A stretch of 64,000 nt of DNA from Dietzia sp964345415 (lineage in GTDB: Bacteria > Actinomycetota > Actinomycetes > Mycobacteriales > Mycobacteriaceae): contig CAYFRF010000001.1 of the NCBI GenBank assembly GCA_964345415.1, positions 1 through 64,000 on the forward strand, given 5' to 3'. The position numbers and the translations under genes were made by a program. Positions 49,020 to 57,437 of this stretch are shown in pieces. Numbering within the stretch: the stretch's first letter is position 1; each line of letters opens with the position of its first letter. The notes beneath the pieces are model-generated. The model was not told where the DNA came from and searched no databases. It worked only from the letters and a program-made list of their open reading frames with translations.

Positions 49020-50534
49020 TCAGGAGGGGCAGGCCGTGGAACTCTCGGCGTCCGACGGGTCGTCGAGGAAGTCCAGCAGTGCGGCACGCCCGCAGGGCGA
49101 GTGCAGGAGCACCGCCGATCCGGGGGCGCCCCAGGTCACCGTGCGCACGTCGGAGGCCCCGGCGGCGGTGAGGCGCCCGGCGGTGGGTTCGAGCGTGGCA
49201 GCGCCTGCGACGGGGTCGGCGATTCCGGCGGACAGCAGTACGGGGACGTCCGGCGGCAGTGCCACGGGGCTGGCGGCCGGGACCGGCCAGGTGGAGCAGG
49301 CCGAGAGCTGCGCCGCCAGGATCGTGCCGAAGGGCGCGGTCGGCGTCCATTCGGTCTGGAGCTCGCCGATGCGGGCGACGGGGACCCGGCGCGACAGGTC
49401 CGAGCACCCCGCGACGTACGGCAGGGAGGAGGCGCTGAGTTCCCAGGCGCGGTCGAGGACGCTGGTGGGGAGGCTGTCCGGACCTGCCGCCACGAGGTCG
49501 CCGAGCAGTCGGTCGCCGGAGGCGGGGCCGGGCGCCGACGCGCCCGCGAGGTCCGACAGCGCCGAGCGGATGACGTCGGACAGCAGCGCGGCCGGCACGG
49601 GGGCTTCCGGGTCGGCCGCCCGGTCGAGCGCGGCGGAGATGGCGCTCACCTTCTGCTCGGCGTCGCCGGGGCCGCACTCGGCCAGCGTGCACCCCGACGC
49701 CCACAGCCGCAGGGCGGCGTCCGAGCCGGCGAGGGCCGTCCGCGCCTGGCTCTCCTGGTCTCCATCGTCCGGGGCGGGGGAGTCCAGGGCGAGGAGCGAG
49801 AGCGCGTCCGGGTGCGCTGTCGAGTAGGCGAGGGCGGTGCGTGCCCCGGTGCCGAGGCCGAGCACCGCGAGGCCGGGGACCCCCCATTGCAGGCGGAGTT
49901 GTTCGAGGTCCTCCGCCGCGCCGACGGCCCCGAAGTCGAGTTCGCGGCCCTGGAGCTGATCGGTGCAGGACTGCGCGGTGTCGGCGAGTTCTCCGCGGAG
50001 CTCGGGCGAGGTGGGGTCGACTCCCCGGTCGGCGAGGCCGTCGAGGACGCGGCGCGCGGGGAAGGACAGGCAGGCGCCCGCGGCGTCGGTCCGGCCGCGG
50101 TGGTCGACCAGGACGAGGGGGCGGGAGTCCACGAGGTCGGTGGCGGTCGTGGCGATCGCGGCGGCGAGCTCCGGAGCGGGGGTCTCGGGACCGGCGACGA
50201 CGACGAGAGGGGGCGCCTCGACCGGTGTGGACTCCGAGGTGAGCCGCACGACCGGCGACTGACCGGCCATCCCGCAGTCGAGCGTGACCTCCTCGGGGAT
50301 CTCTCCTGCCCGGTTCTCACCGCACGGGGTCCAGCCGAGGTCGGTCTCCGGTGCCAGCCACTCCGGGGGTAGCGACTCCTGGCCCGGTGCGCTGGACGAG
50401 CCACCGCCCCGGGTGGGTCCGTCGCCGGTGGCGAGCCTGGGCCCGGGGGCGGGCAGGGGGGCGCACGCGGTACCCGCCAGGAGGAGAGCCGCCACACCGA
50501 CGGAGAGGAGGTGACGTGCTCGGGGCGGTCTCAT
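49020..50534 (-). CDS. Lipoprotein of the alpha/beta-hydrolase (TAP-like) family, nucleophile missing
   Basis: A 504-residue exported protein with a lipobox (LLLAGTAC, Cys24). The layout follows tripeptidyl aminopeptidase-like hydrolases: VVVAGPETPAPE, LVLVDHRGRTDAAGACLSF, and a C-terminal TAP domain (VPVLLSAGIADPVAGAATLEPTAGRL; LLHSPCGRAALLDFL). The nucleophile elbow, normally GxSxG, reads GLGTG with Gly228 where the Ser should be. The Asp and His elements look preserved. It could be a non-catalytic binding protein or use another residue. ATG 50534 overlaps the upstream stop (ATGA). It is the Rv2672 position. Confidence 0.8.
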   Translation of the reverse strand: MRPPRARHLLSVGVAALLLAGTACAPLPAPGPRLATGDGPTRGGGSSSAPGQESLPPEWLAPETDLGWTPCGENRAGEIPEEVTLDCGMAGQSPVVRLTSESTPVEAPPLVVVAGPETPAPELAAAIATTATDLVDSRPLVLVDHRGRTDAAGACLSFPARRVLDGLADRGVDPTSPELRGELADTAQSCTDQLQGRELDFGAVGAAEDLEQLRLQWGVPGLAVLGLGTGARTALAYSTAHPDALSLLALDSPAPDDGDQESQARTALAGSDAALRLWASGCTLAECGPGDAEQKVSAISAALDRAADPEAPVPAALLSDVIRSALSDLAGASAPGPASGDRLLGDLVAAGPDSLPTSVLDRAWELSASSLPYVAGCSDLSRRVPVARIGELQTEWTPTAPFGTILAAQLSACSTWPVPAASPVALPPDVPVLLSAGIADPVAGAATLEPTAGRLTAAGASDVRTVTWGAPGSAVLLHSPCGRAALLDFLDDPSDAESSTACPS

Positions 50535-51277
50535 TCTCCGGCCTCCCCGACGACCCACCGGGTGTAGAGGCCGCCCTGCGGGCAGGAGAAGGCCGTGGCG
50601 ACCCGCAGGGGCACGCGCCGCTCGGTAGGGCCGGGGGCGAGTCCGGGGCTGCGCCCGCCGACGATCACCTCCGGCGCGATCGAGAGGACCAGTTCGTCGA
50701 CGAGTCCGTCGGTGAGGAACCGGCCCAGCAGTTCCGGACCGCCCTCGAAGCTCACCTCGCCCGCCCCCAGGCCCGCCAACAGCGCACGCAGCGACGCGCC
50801 ATAGGGTCCGTTCGCCATCACGTGCACTCGCACCCCGGCGTCCCGGGCCGCGTCGATGCGCTCCGCGGGGGTCGTGGGCGAGGCCGCGATCTCGAGACCG
50901 GGTCCGGCGTCGCGGCAGTGGTTGATCAGGCGGTCGGGCAGCGAGCGGGTGAGGATCAGCACCGGGGGAGCCGGGCGGTCCCTCCGCTCCGACCACACCG
51001 GCGAGATCCGGGCCGGCCCGTAGCCCTCGGCCAGGGCGGTGCCGGATCCCACCAGGATCACGTCCGCGCGCGCCCGCATGGCGTCGTAGACCAGGCGGTC
51101 GGTCGGGGTTCCCAGGGCACCGCTGCGTCCGTCTACGGTGGTCGTCCCGTCCACCGAGGCGATCATCACTGCCCGGATCCGGACGGCCTGCCCGGCCGCT
51201 TCGGGTTCCAGGGCCCGCCACAGCTCGTCGAGGGCTGCCGGATCGTGATCGAGCACGGCGGGTCGCGTGTTCTGCAC
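50531..51277 (-). CDS. RibD C-terminal-type reductase (Rv2671-like)
   Basis: A 248-residue protein of the RibD C-terminal/dihydrofolate-reductase-like fold: MIASVDGTTTVDGRSGALGTPTDRLVYDAMRARADVILVGSGTA at the N-terminal half and VSFEGGPELLGRFLTDGLVDELVLSIAPEVIVGG near the C-terminus. There is no deaminase domain, so the riboflavin role needs a partner. The M. tuberculosis homologue Rv2671 has been linked to antifolate resistance. GTG 51277 has GGAGG 9 nt upstream; the longer frame runs into zapE. It is coupled to the lipoprotein gene by ATGA. Confidence 0.86.
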   Translation of the reverse strand: MQNTRPAVLDHDPAALDELWRALEPEAAGQAVRIRAVMIASVDGTTTVDGRSGALGTPTDRLVYDAMRARADVILVGSGTALAEGYGPARISPVWSERRDRPAPPVLILTRSLPDRLINHCRDAGPGLEIAASPTTPAERIDAARDAGVRVHVMANGPYGASLRALLAGLGAGEVSFEGGPELLGRFLTDGLVDELVLSIAPEVIVGGRSPGLAPGPTERRVPLRVATAFSCPQGGLYTRWVVGEAGE

Positions 51278-51317
51278 CTCGGATGTCCTCCCATTCGGGC
51301 GTCGGATTCCCCCACGA

Positions 51318-51323
51318 TAAGCT
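51318..51323 (+). promoter_or_regulatory. -10 box of zapE (leaderless)
   Basis: TAAGCT ends 7 nt before ATG 51330; the intergenic region is only 52 bp and is shared with the divergent ribD-like gene. Confidence 0.45.
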
Positions 51324-51329
51324 CTGCCC

Positions 51330-52346
51330 ATGGTCTCTCGCCTCGTTGACGTCACCCCTGTGGTCCCCGCCGATCAACTCGTCGCCCAGATGGTGCCGCC
51401 CTCGATGTTCGACGACGTGAGTTTCGACTCCTACATCCCCGATCCCGCGCAGCCCTCGCAGGCCGCCGCGGTGAAGGCGTGCCGCGAGTTCGCCGCCACG
51501 GTGACCTCCCGCCGGTCGCCCAAGAAGGGCTTGTTCGGCCGCCGCCCGAAGGCCGTGCAGGGGACCGGCATCTACCTCGACGGCGGATTCGGCGTGGGCA
51601 AGACGCACCTGCTGACCTCGATCTACCACAACAGCCCGGAGCCGAAAGCCTTCGGTACGTTCGTCGAGCTGACACACGTCGTGGGCGCCCTCGGCTTCAA
51701 CCGCGCAGTGGAGGAGCTCTCGGGTCACTCGGTGTTGTGCATCGACGAGTTCGAGCTCGATGATCCGGGCGACACGATGCTGGTGTCGCGTCTGCTCGCG
51801 GAACTGACCACGGCCGGTGTGAGCGTGGCCGCGACCTCCAACACGCTGCCCGAGCAGCTGGGGGAGGGACGCTTCGCGGCGAAGGACTTCATGCGCGAGA
51901 TCCGCAAGATGTCGGGGATCTTCGACTCGATCCGCGTCGACGGACCGGACTACCGACACCGCAATCTGCCGCCCGCCCCGGAGCCGATGTCCGACGAGGA
52001 TCTGGCCGCCGACGCCGCTGCGGTTCCCGGCGCCACGCTCGATGATTTCGACGAACTGTGCCAGCACCTGGCGACCCTGCATCCGTCCAAGTACAACCGG
52101 CTCGTCGACGGCATCACCCGCGTGTGTCTGGGCGGGGTCAAGCCGCTGCCGGACCAGTCCATCGCCCTGCGGTTGGTCGTCCTCGCGGACCGTCTCTACG
52201 ACGCGGGGATCCCGGTGCGGAACTCCGGTGACAAGCTCGACGCCATCTTCACCGACGAGATGCTGGCCGGCGGGTACCGGAAGAAGTACCTGCGGGCCAC
52301 CTCACGCCTGTTGGCGCTCTCACGGTTCGACACCATCGGGGGCTGA
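51330..52346 (+). CDS. zapE: AFG1/ZapE-type ATPase
   Basis: A 338-residue AAA-like P-loop ATPase with Walker A GGFGVGKTH near residue 90 and Walker B VLCIDEFELDDPGDT near residue 135, then the family stretch TSNTLPEQLGEGRFAAKDFMREI. In E. coli ZapE associates with the Z ring; mitochondrial Afg1 handles oxidised complex IV subunits. The actinobacterial role is unproven. ATG 51330 is 7 nt after TAAGCT with no Shine-Dalgarno. The equivalent gene is Rv2670c. Confidence 0.92.
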   Translation: MVSRLVDVTPVVPADQLVAQMVPPSMFDDVSFDSYIPDPAQPSQAAAVKACREFAATVTSRRSPKKGLFGRRPKAVQGTGIYLDGGFGVGKTHLLTSIYHNSPEPKAFGTFVELTHVVGALGFNRAVEELSGHSVLCIDEFELDDPGDTMLVSRLLAELTTAGVSVAATSNTLPEQLGEGRFAAKDFMREIRKMSGIFDSIRVDGPDYRHRNLPPAPEPMSDEDLAADAAAVPGATLDDFDELCQHLATLHPSKYNRLVDGITRVCLGGVKPLPDQSIALRLVVLADRLYDAGIPVRNSGDKLDAIFTDEMLAGGYRKKYLRATSRLLALSRFDTIGG

Positions 52347-52356
52347 TCGCACTAAC

Positions 52357-52890
52357 CTACAGCGGTTTCTCCAGCACGACGTCGGTGTTGTCCACGCCAC
52401 CGACGGTGAAGACTCTGGTCCCCCGCTCGACGAAGCCGTGTTTGAGGTAGAACTTTCGGGCGCGGGCGTTGCCCACGTTCGTTCCCAGCCACAGGCTGCC
52501 GTGACCGGAGTCAGAGGCCGCCGTCGCTACTGCGTCGAGGAGCGACGCAGCGGCCCCCGAGCCGTGCAGTTCGGGGTCGAGATAGAACTTGCTGACTCCC
52601 ACCGTCGGGCGCTTGAGGACCAACGGCGCGCACTGCTCGTCCATCGTCGTGCCCTCCACGAGGAGGGCGTAGGCCCGAATCGCGCCGACCGGGTCAACTC
52701 CGCACAAGACTGTGTGGGTGGAATCGGACAAGTAGCGGCGAAACGATGCCACGTCCAAATGATCCCGGATGAAGGCATCCACCGCCTCGCGTGGCAACTC
52801 CTCGGGGCAGGCGAGGGGAAAGGTCTGTGCCGCGATAACGGCGAGGGGGTCCGCATCGTCGGGACGCGCGTAGCGGAAGTCCAGCATCAC
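52357..52890 (-). CDS. GNAT-family N-acetyltransferase
   Basis: A 177-residue acetyltransferase. The acetyl-CoA binding region is KFYLDPELHGSGAAASLLDAV, with the Q/RxxGxG/A pattern represented by ELHGSGAA, followed by GLWLGTN-type strands and ARKFYLKHGFVERG. The substrate is unknown. The start is set to GTG 52890, 8 nt after a TACTAT hexamer; ATG 52887 is next to it, and the longer frame lacks a start signal. It is convergent with zapE and marks the end of the conserved block (Rv2669 position). Confidence 0.85.
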   Translation of the reverse strand: MMLDFRYARPDDADPLAVIAAQTFPLACPEELPREAVDAFIRDHLDVASFRRYLSDSTHTVLCGVDPVGAIRAYALLVEGTTMDEQCAPLVLKRPTVGVSKFYLDPELHGSGAAASLLDAVATAASDSGHGSLWLGTNVGNARARKFYLKHGFVERGTRVFTVGGVDNTDVVLEKPL

Positions 52891-52897
52891 GCCAGAA

Positions 52898-52903
52898 ATA
52901 GTA
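52898..52903 (-). promoter_or_regulatory. -10 box of the GNAT gene (leaderless)
   Basis: On the minus strand it reads TACTAT and ends 8 nt before GTG 52890. Confidence 0.45.
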
Positions 52904-53015
52904 CCGAGTCGAAAATTGACATGTGTGTTCACCGTCGTGACATTCTTCGACGCTTATGTGACGCCTGTTCTCTCCAGTTGCGCGTGAACAATATCGATAT
53001 AAGTTGAGCGTCCAA

Positions 53016-53153
53016 ATGGAAGGATCGGTTTTGACCACGCGAGAATGGCTGCGGGCACCAGAAGCGCCGGGGCCCGACCCGGCGATGATCGAAGCCGCCA
53101 GAGGCATCTGGCGTGAAGCGGCGTTGAGTGCCGAGAAGGAGCAGAAGTCATGA
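53016..53153 (+). CDS. Small 45-residue protein coupled to the glycoside hydrolase
   Basis: An open frame of 45 residues that begins MEGSVLTTREWLRAPEAP, continues as a charged helix (MIEAARGIWREAALSAEKEQKS) and stops with ATGA overlapping the next start. A GAGAAGGAG ribosome-binding site for the hydrolase lies in its last codons. The arrangement implies translational coupling. There is no family match that I recognise and no membrane segment. A TTG at 53031 is an alternative start (40 aa). It could be a leader peptide rather than a functional protein. Confidence 0.5.
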   Translation: MEGSVLTTREWLRAPEAPGPDPAMIEAARGIWREAALSAEKEQKS

Positions 53154-54358
53154 CAAGCCGGCCTCCGAGGCAGATCTCCGCCGTCCGAGCGTGGGGAACG
53201 GTGGTCACCGCGATGCTCTCCTCTGCGGTCGTCGTTCTCGGGATCCTCTGGGGCTACGCCCCCTTTGGAGCGCTGCGACCGTCGGCCACGGTGATCTCGC
53301 TGGCAGATCAAGCCCCGTGCCAGAGCATCGGAATGGCAGGTAACGCCGCGTGGGACAGTTTCTCCCCCGAAGAATATGGCTTGGCCACCGAGGTCACGCG
53401 TGAGATCGGCATGGGAAGGGTGCGAATCGGAGCCAACTGGGGCGAGATAGAACGCATTCGTGGCCACCGTGACTGGACCGAACTCGACATGAGGATCGAG
53501 CGCGCCCGCGATGCCGGCCTGCGCCCGCTTCTGGTAATCCAGACCATCCCCGAGTGGATGTCGATCCCGAGCGGGCCGATCACAGACGAACATCGGCGAT
53601 TCGCCGCCGAGTTCGGTGAGTTCGCCGGAGCGGTGGCCGACCGTTTCGGTCACGAAGTGGATGACTACGAAATCTGGAACGAGCCCAATCTCCACAAGTT
53701 CTGGCCGGACCCGAATGTCGAACACTACGTGGAACTCCTCAAGGCCGCCTACGGCGAAATTCATGCGGCCGACCGGGACGCAACCGTGATCACGGGAGGG
53801 TTGGCACCGGCGCCCGACGGGCCGCAGACAATCGCTCCGCTGACGTTCCTCAACAGGCTCTATGATCTCGGGGGCGGTGACTACTCGGATGCGATTGGCA
53901 TGCACCCCTACTCCTATCCGGAGCTTCCGTCCGGTAGCTCAGAATGGAATACGTTCCGTTCATTGACGGACGTGGTTGACCTGATGGTCTCGCGCGGAGA
54001 TGGGCGCAAGCAGGTATGGCTTACTGAATACGGCGCGCCGACTGGTGGTTCCAGTGGTGTGAGTCCGCAACGTCAAGCCGAGATGGTGACCGAGGCCTAC
54101 GAGCTCGCGACCGCAAACCGGTCGATAGGCCCGATCTTCATCTACACGCTGATCGATGGTGGCGCGCCGACCTGGGATTCCGAGGCCCACTTCGGTCTGT
54201 TTTACACGAACCAGTCCCCGAAGCCGGCCGTCGCGGCACTCCAGGATGCAATCCGTACATGCACCCCGGCGCCGGGAGCCGGTTCGGTGGGCGACGACCG
54301 GCCCACGCCCGAGCCGACGGCGCCGGGGAACGGTGGGGGCGCTGTGTTCGGTTCCTGA
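53150..54358 (+). CDS. Membrane-anchored glycoside hydrolase, PslG-like (GH5/GH39 clan)
   Basis: A 402-residue protein with a short basic N-terminus, one membrane segment at residues 16-36 (VVTAMLSSAVVVLGILWGYA), and a TIM-barrel domain at residues 60-375. The acid/base Glu178 is in EIWNEPN and the nucleophile Glu293 in WLTEYG, the clan GH-A pattern of PslG-like hydrolases. The C-terminal tail is Pro/Gly-rich. PslG-type enzymes trim or release matrix polysaccharide and are encoded in the loci for the polymer they act on; the Wzx/Wzy genes nearby support that role. The substrate is unknown. Confidence 0.82.
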   Translation: MTSRPPRQISAVRAWGTVVTAMLSSAVVVLGILWGYAPFGALRPSATVISLADQAPCQSIGMAGNAAWDSFSPEEYGLATEVTREIGMGRVRIGANWGEIERIRGHRDWTELDMRIERARDAGLRPLLVIQTIPEWMSIPSGPITDEHRRFAAEFGEFAGAVADRFGHEVDDYEIWNEPNLHKFWPDPNVEHYVELLKAAYGEIHAADRDATVITGGLAPAPDGPQTIAPLTFLNRLYDLGGGDYSDAIGMHPYSYPELPSGSSEWNTFRSLTDVVDLMVSRGDGRKQVWLTEYGAPTGGSSGVSPQRQAEMVTEAYELATANRSIGPIFIYTLIDGGAPTWDSEAHFGLFYTNQSPKPAVAALQDAIRTCTPAPGAGSVGDDRPTPEPTAPGNGGGAVFGS

Positions 54359-54368
54359 ACGCCGCCGA

Positions 54369-55448
54369 TCAGCGCTTACGGCGGTTCATCACCTGTCGGT
54401 AACAACACTCGTACTGGCGAGCCATTCTGGTCACGCTGAAGCGGGCCAGACCGATCCGGGAACGTTTGCGGAGTTCGTCCCGATGGGACGGATCGTCGAT
54501 GACCCGAGCGAGTGCCGAAGCCAGAGCTTCGGGATCGTCCACGGGAACGAGTATTCCAGCAGCCCCCTGGTCGAGCCCTTCTCGCGCGCCGTCAGTTTCC
54601 GTCGCTACTATCGCCGCGCCGACCTCTCGCGCCTCCAGCAACGACAACGCCAGCCCTTCCCGTCGAGAGGCCAGCGCGACGGCGGTGGCACCCGTCAGGA
54701 ATGACGCGGGATCGTCAGCCAGGCCGACCAGGTGGATCCGGTGCGAATGTGCGTTGTTCGCGACGTCCTGGTCGAATTCTTCCCAATCGCGGTTGCCGAC
54801 GTACCACAGGTGCAGATCGGGGCGGGTCTCGGCGAGGGAAGTGAAGGCTGCCAAGAGGACATCAGCGCCCTTCCGGGGAGAAACGGCACCCACTGTGACG
54901 ATGGAGCGCGGGCCCAGATCCCTCGGCACGTACTCGGAGTTCGACCTCCTCGGGGAGCCGACCACCCCGTTGACCACGGTGGCGACCATCGGGGACCGCA
55001 CGCGGCGGGAACGGACTACGTCGGTGACGGACTGCGCTACCCCAACGGTCATGTCCGCGGTCGCCATGAGGACCGAGGAACGCTGATAGACGTTGTGCAT
55101 CGTGGCGATGATCGCGAAATCGGGTACGCCCGGCACTCGGCGGACCGTGGCGGCAAGGAGGCACGGGGCGATCGTGTGCGCGTGCACGACATCTGGTTGG
55201 AAGTCAGCGATGAGTTCGCGGAGTGTCCCGAACGCGTGGAACGGCGCCGACCGGAAGTCGATATGGTGATGCGAGACCCCGGATGACCGGAGGAGGGGCA
55301 CGAATCCACCGCCGGACGACGCGACCGCGACCTCGTGCCCTCGTGTATGAGCATCGATCGCGAGATCTACGGTGACGTTGACGATCCCGTTGCCGGTGTC
55401 CACCACCTCGTTGACCAGATGGAGGATGCGCAGCGCTGACGTGGTCAC
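54369..55448 (-). CDS. Glycosyltransferase family 4 (GT-B)
   Basis: A 359-residue GT-B glycosyltransferase. The N-terminal acceptor domain is ILHLVNEVVDTGNGIVNVTVDLA; the donor domain contains SIVTVGAVSPRKGADVLLAAF and the GT4 EX7E-like motif in ASRREGLALSLLEAREVGAAIVATE. It starts with GTG overlapping the stop of the condensation-domain gene (GTGA), so the two are translated together, and their products may work on the same acceptor. The donor sugar is not predictable. It is convergent with the glycoside hydrolase, with 10 bp between. Confidence 0.88.
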   Translation of the reverse strand: MTTSALRILHLVNEVVDTGNGIVNVTVDLAIDAHTRGHEVAVASSGGGFVPLLRSSGVSHHHIDFRSAPFHAFGTLRELIADFQPDVVHAHTIAPCLLAATVRRVPGVPDFAIIATMHNVYQRSSVLMATADMTVGVAQSVTDVVRSRRVRSPMVATVVNGVVGSPRRSNSEYVPRDLGPRSIVTVGAVSPRKGADVLLAAFTSLAETRPDLHLWYVGNRDWEEFDQDVANNAHSHRIHLVGLADDPASFLTGATAVALASRREGLALSLLEAREVGAAIVATETDGAREGLDQGAAGILVPVDDPEALASALARVIDDPSHRDELRKRSRIGLARFSVTRMARQYECCYRQVMNRRKR

Positions 55449-57220
55449 CGTACAACGACCGGAGCGGCGGTGGCCTCAGCGATCCGGGCGGAGATCTCGT
55501 CACGCTCAAACTGATCGGCGTCCGTGCCAAGTCGGACGGTGATACGCCGAGCAGAGACCGAGATCTCAGCGTCGGCGTGCCGAGGGTCGCCGGCGAGCGC
55601 CATACGGACGGCGTCGAGCTCGACCTGTGTGCCGTTGACGACCACGCGGTCGGCTGCTGTTCCCCGGTACTCGATCCCGTCCGGATGGAGCGAGACGAGG
55701 AGACCTGATTCGTGCGGACCCCGCGGTGTGTGGAACACCACGCGACCGGGCCTTCCGAAGACGGCGGGCCTGTCCAACGCTGACAGCACGGAAACGCCGC
55801 TGAACTCGGATACACCGGCCTGCTCGGCGAGGTCGATGACGGTGCACTGTGTTCCCCAGACCAAGGGCTGGGGGGTGCCTGGCTCCGGCGTACGGCCGAG
55901 TTCGGCGTGTGCCGCCTCCTCATCGGTGGTGAGGCACGTCAACTCGGCCAGCGGGATGTCCGGTCGGGAGGCGATCTGCTCCAGCCAACGTTGGAATCGG
56001 GCGGCGTGGGCGGCGCGCACGGCCGGACCGTACAGCGACGGATTGAAGAGCATCTCCGTGCGGATGCCGTGGTCGGGACCAGGCGTGATGGTGAAGGACA
56101 CGTCTTCGCAGGGCCCGTGGCTGATCACCTCCAGTCCGGTTTCCAGTTCCCCGGCCATCGACGGAATCTCGAACGGGATGATATTGACCATCGGGCCGTA
56201 CATCCTCCCAGTTCGCCATGCCACGGGTAGCTCGGCTCGGAGCGCGTCCGGGGCCTGCCTCTGGTGGTCCTTGGTGGCGCGGACCGCCTGTCGGAACGCT
56301 GTGACCAGGGTGGGTAAATCCCCCTCGTGCTCGACATCGACCATGAGAGGCAGCGCACCCATCGACTGGGAGGGGGTGACCTTCTCTTGCGGTGTGAACC
56401 GGCCGGTGACGGGCAAGCCTACAACGACTGATCGGTTCTCCAGGATTACCGACGAGTACGAGATCGCCGCAGCTGCAGCGACATGCGCCCAGTTCACTCC
56501 ATCGAGTGCCTCGGTAATCCGGGCAGCGAAACCCGGTGTCCTGAAATCGAGCATCTCGTAGAGAGGTGCTGGCGGGGCGACCCGGTCGGAGAAACTGATC
56601 ACCTCCGGTGCCCCCTCCAGGTGGGACTTCCAGAACTGCAGATCAGCCGGGTCCGGCTCGGGGATGGTCGGGATGAGGTCGACAATGTCGCCAAACGGGC
56701 TCTCGGGCACGTCCTGTCCGGCGGCGGTCGCACCGAGAACCTGTCCGACTCGGGCTCGGAGCAAAGTCGCCCCGTAGCCGTCGAGGAACATGTGATGGCA
56801 GATTCCGAACCACGCGAAGGAACCCGCACCGAGAGTCAACACGAATGACCGGAAGGGCAGACCCGGACCGCTGATCGGGAGTGCCCGCCGGACCTCCCGG
56901 AACGCGAGATCACGCGCCGCCTGGGCAGGGTCCGCCTCCGCTGACAGGTCTACACGGTGTACCGGAACCTCCGCCGCGGCGTCGAGTTGCTGGTACCAGC
57001 TGCCGTCCGCGTCGGTCCGGGCGACCATGAGGATAGAACGGGTGTCCCGGATCCCACGCTCGACAGCATCGATCACCATCTGCTCAGTGAGCTCCTCACC
57101 GGCGAACCAGACGATCTGCGCGACAGAGTACGCCGCGTTGTCCGGGTCCTGGAGGTGACCGTCGCGCATGCCGATCTGGGAGGGCATCAGGGGGAGCCGG
57201 GGGGAGAGGGTCTCGATCAC
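55445..57220 (-). CDS. NRPS-type condensation domain fused to a truncated adenylation-domain remnant
   Basis: A 591-residue protein. Residues 8-430 form a condensation domain: LPLMPSQIGM (C1-like), the catalytic HHMFLDG at 142-148 (HHxxxDG), and later SMGALPLMVDV. Residues 428-590 look like pieces of an adenylation domain: the entry motif LTTDEEAAHAELG, a short VIDLAEQAG piece, then the A8-like end DGIEYRGTAADRVVVNGTQVELDAV (514-538). The AMP-binding core A2-A7 (about 250 residues) is absent, as is any carrier domain. PapA-like acyltransferases share the HHxxxDG site. An acyl or aminoacyl transfer to the glycan is inferred. It is coupled to the following GT4 gene. Confidence 0.8.
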   Translation of the reverse strand: MIETLSPRLPLMPSQIGMRDGHLQDPDNAAYSVAQIVWFAGEELTEQMVIDAVERGIRDTRSILMVARTDADGSWYQQLDAAAEVPVHRVDLSAEADPAQAARDLAFREVRRALPISGPGLPFRSFVLTLGAGSFAWFGICHHMFLDGYGATLLRARVGQVLGATAAGQDVPESPFGDIVDLIPTIPEPDPADLQFWKSHLEGAPEVISFSDRVAPPAPLYEMLDFRTPGFAARITEALDGVNWAHVAAAAAISYSSVILENRSVVVGLPVTGRFTPQEKVTPSQSMGALPLMVDVEHEGDLPTLVTAFRQAVRATKDHQRQAPDALRAELPVAWRTGRMYGPMVNIIPFEIPSMAGELETGLEVISHGPCEDVSFTITPGPDHGIRTEMLFNPSLYGPAVRAAHAARFQRWLEQIASRPDIPLAELTCLTTDEEAAHAELGRTPEPGTPQPLVWGTQCTVIDLAEQAGVSEFSGVSVLSALDRPAVFGRPGRVVFHTPRGPHESGLLVSLHPDGIEYRGTAADRVVVNGTQVELDAVRMALAGDPRHADAEISVSARRITVRLGTDADQFERDEISARIAEATAAPVVVR

Positions 57221-57437
57221 TGAACACCTGCGTCGTTCCGGGCCCGGGCGCCGTCTGCCCCGAGCTGTCGACCGGAATACTACAGCCCCAGCTCCCGTGG
57301 AAGGAGGTCGTGGAACTTAGAGTATTGACAATTTTTCATCGAAGGTCGGCAGTGGATATGATCCCTTTGCCGGATGCGTAGTACGCGGCTGCCGCCGCGT
57401 GCTGTCGACCGCAAAATTTATGGGAGGGGCCGATTTA

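Noticed and set aside
46906..49827. 973-residue plus-strand open frame
   Set aside because: It is a shadow across hemQ, msrB, aftC and the lipoprotein gene.
48967..49887. N-terminal extension of the aftC frame
   Set aside because: It is an Arg/Pro-rich shadow of the lipoprotein gene; a leaderless start at 48966 fits the first helix.
50535..52082. N-terminal extension of the lipoprotein hydrolase frame on the minus strand
   Set aside because: It runs through the ribD-like and zapE genes; the lipoprotein signal peptide starts at 50534.
57325..57362. TTGACA plus TATGAT as a sigma-70 promoter for the Wzz gene
   Set aside because: The spacing is 26 bp, too long for a standard promoter; either element may be used with another partner.
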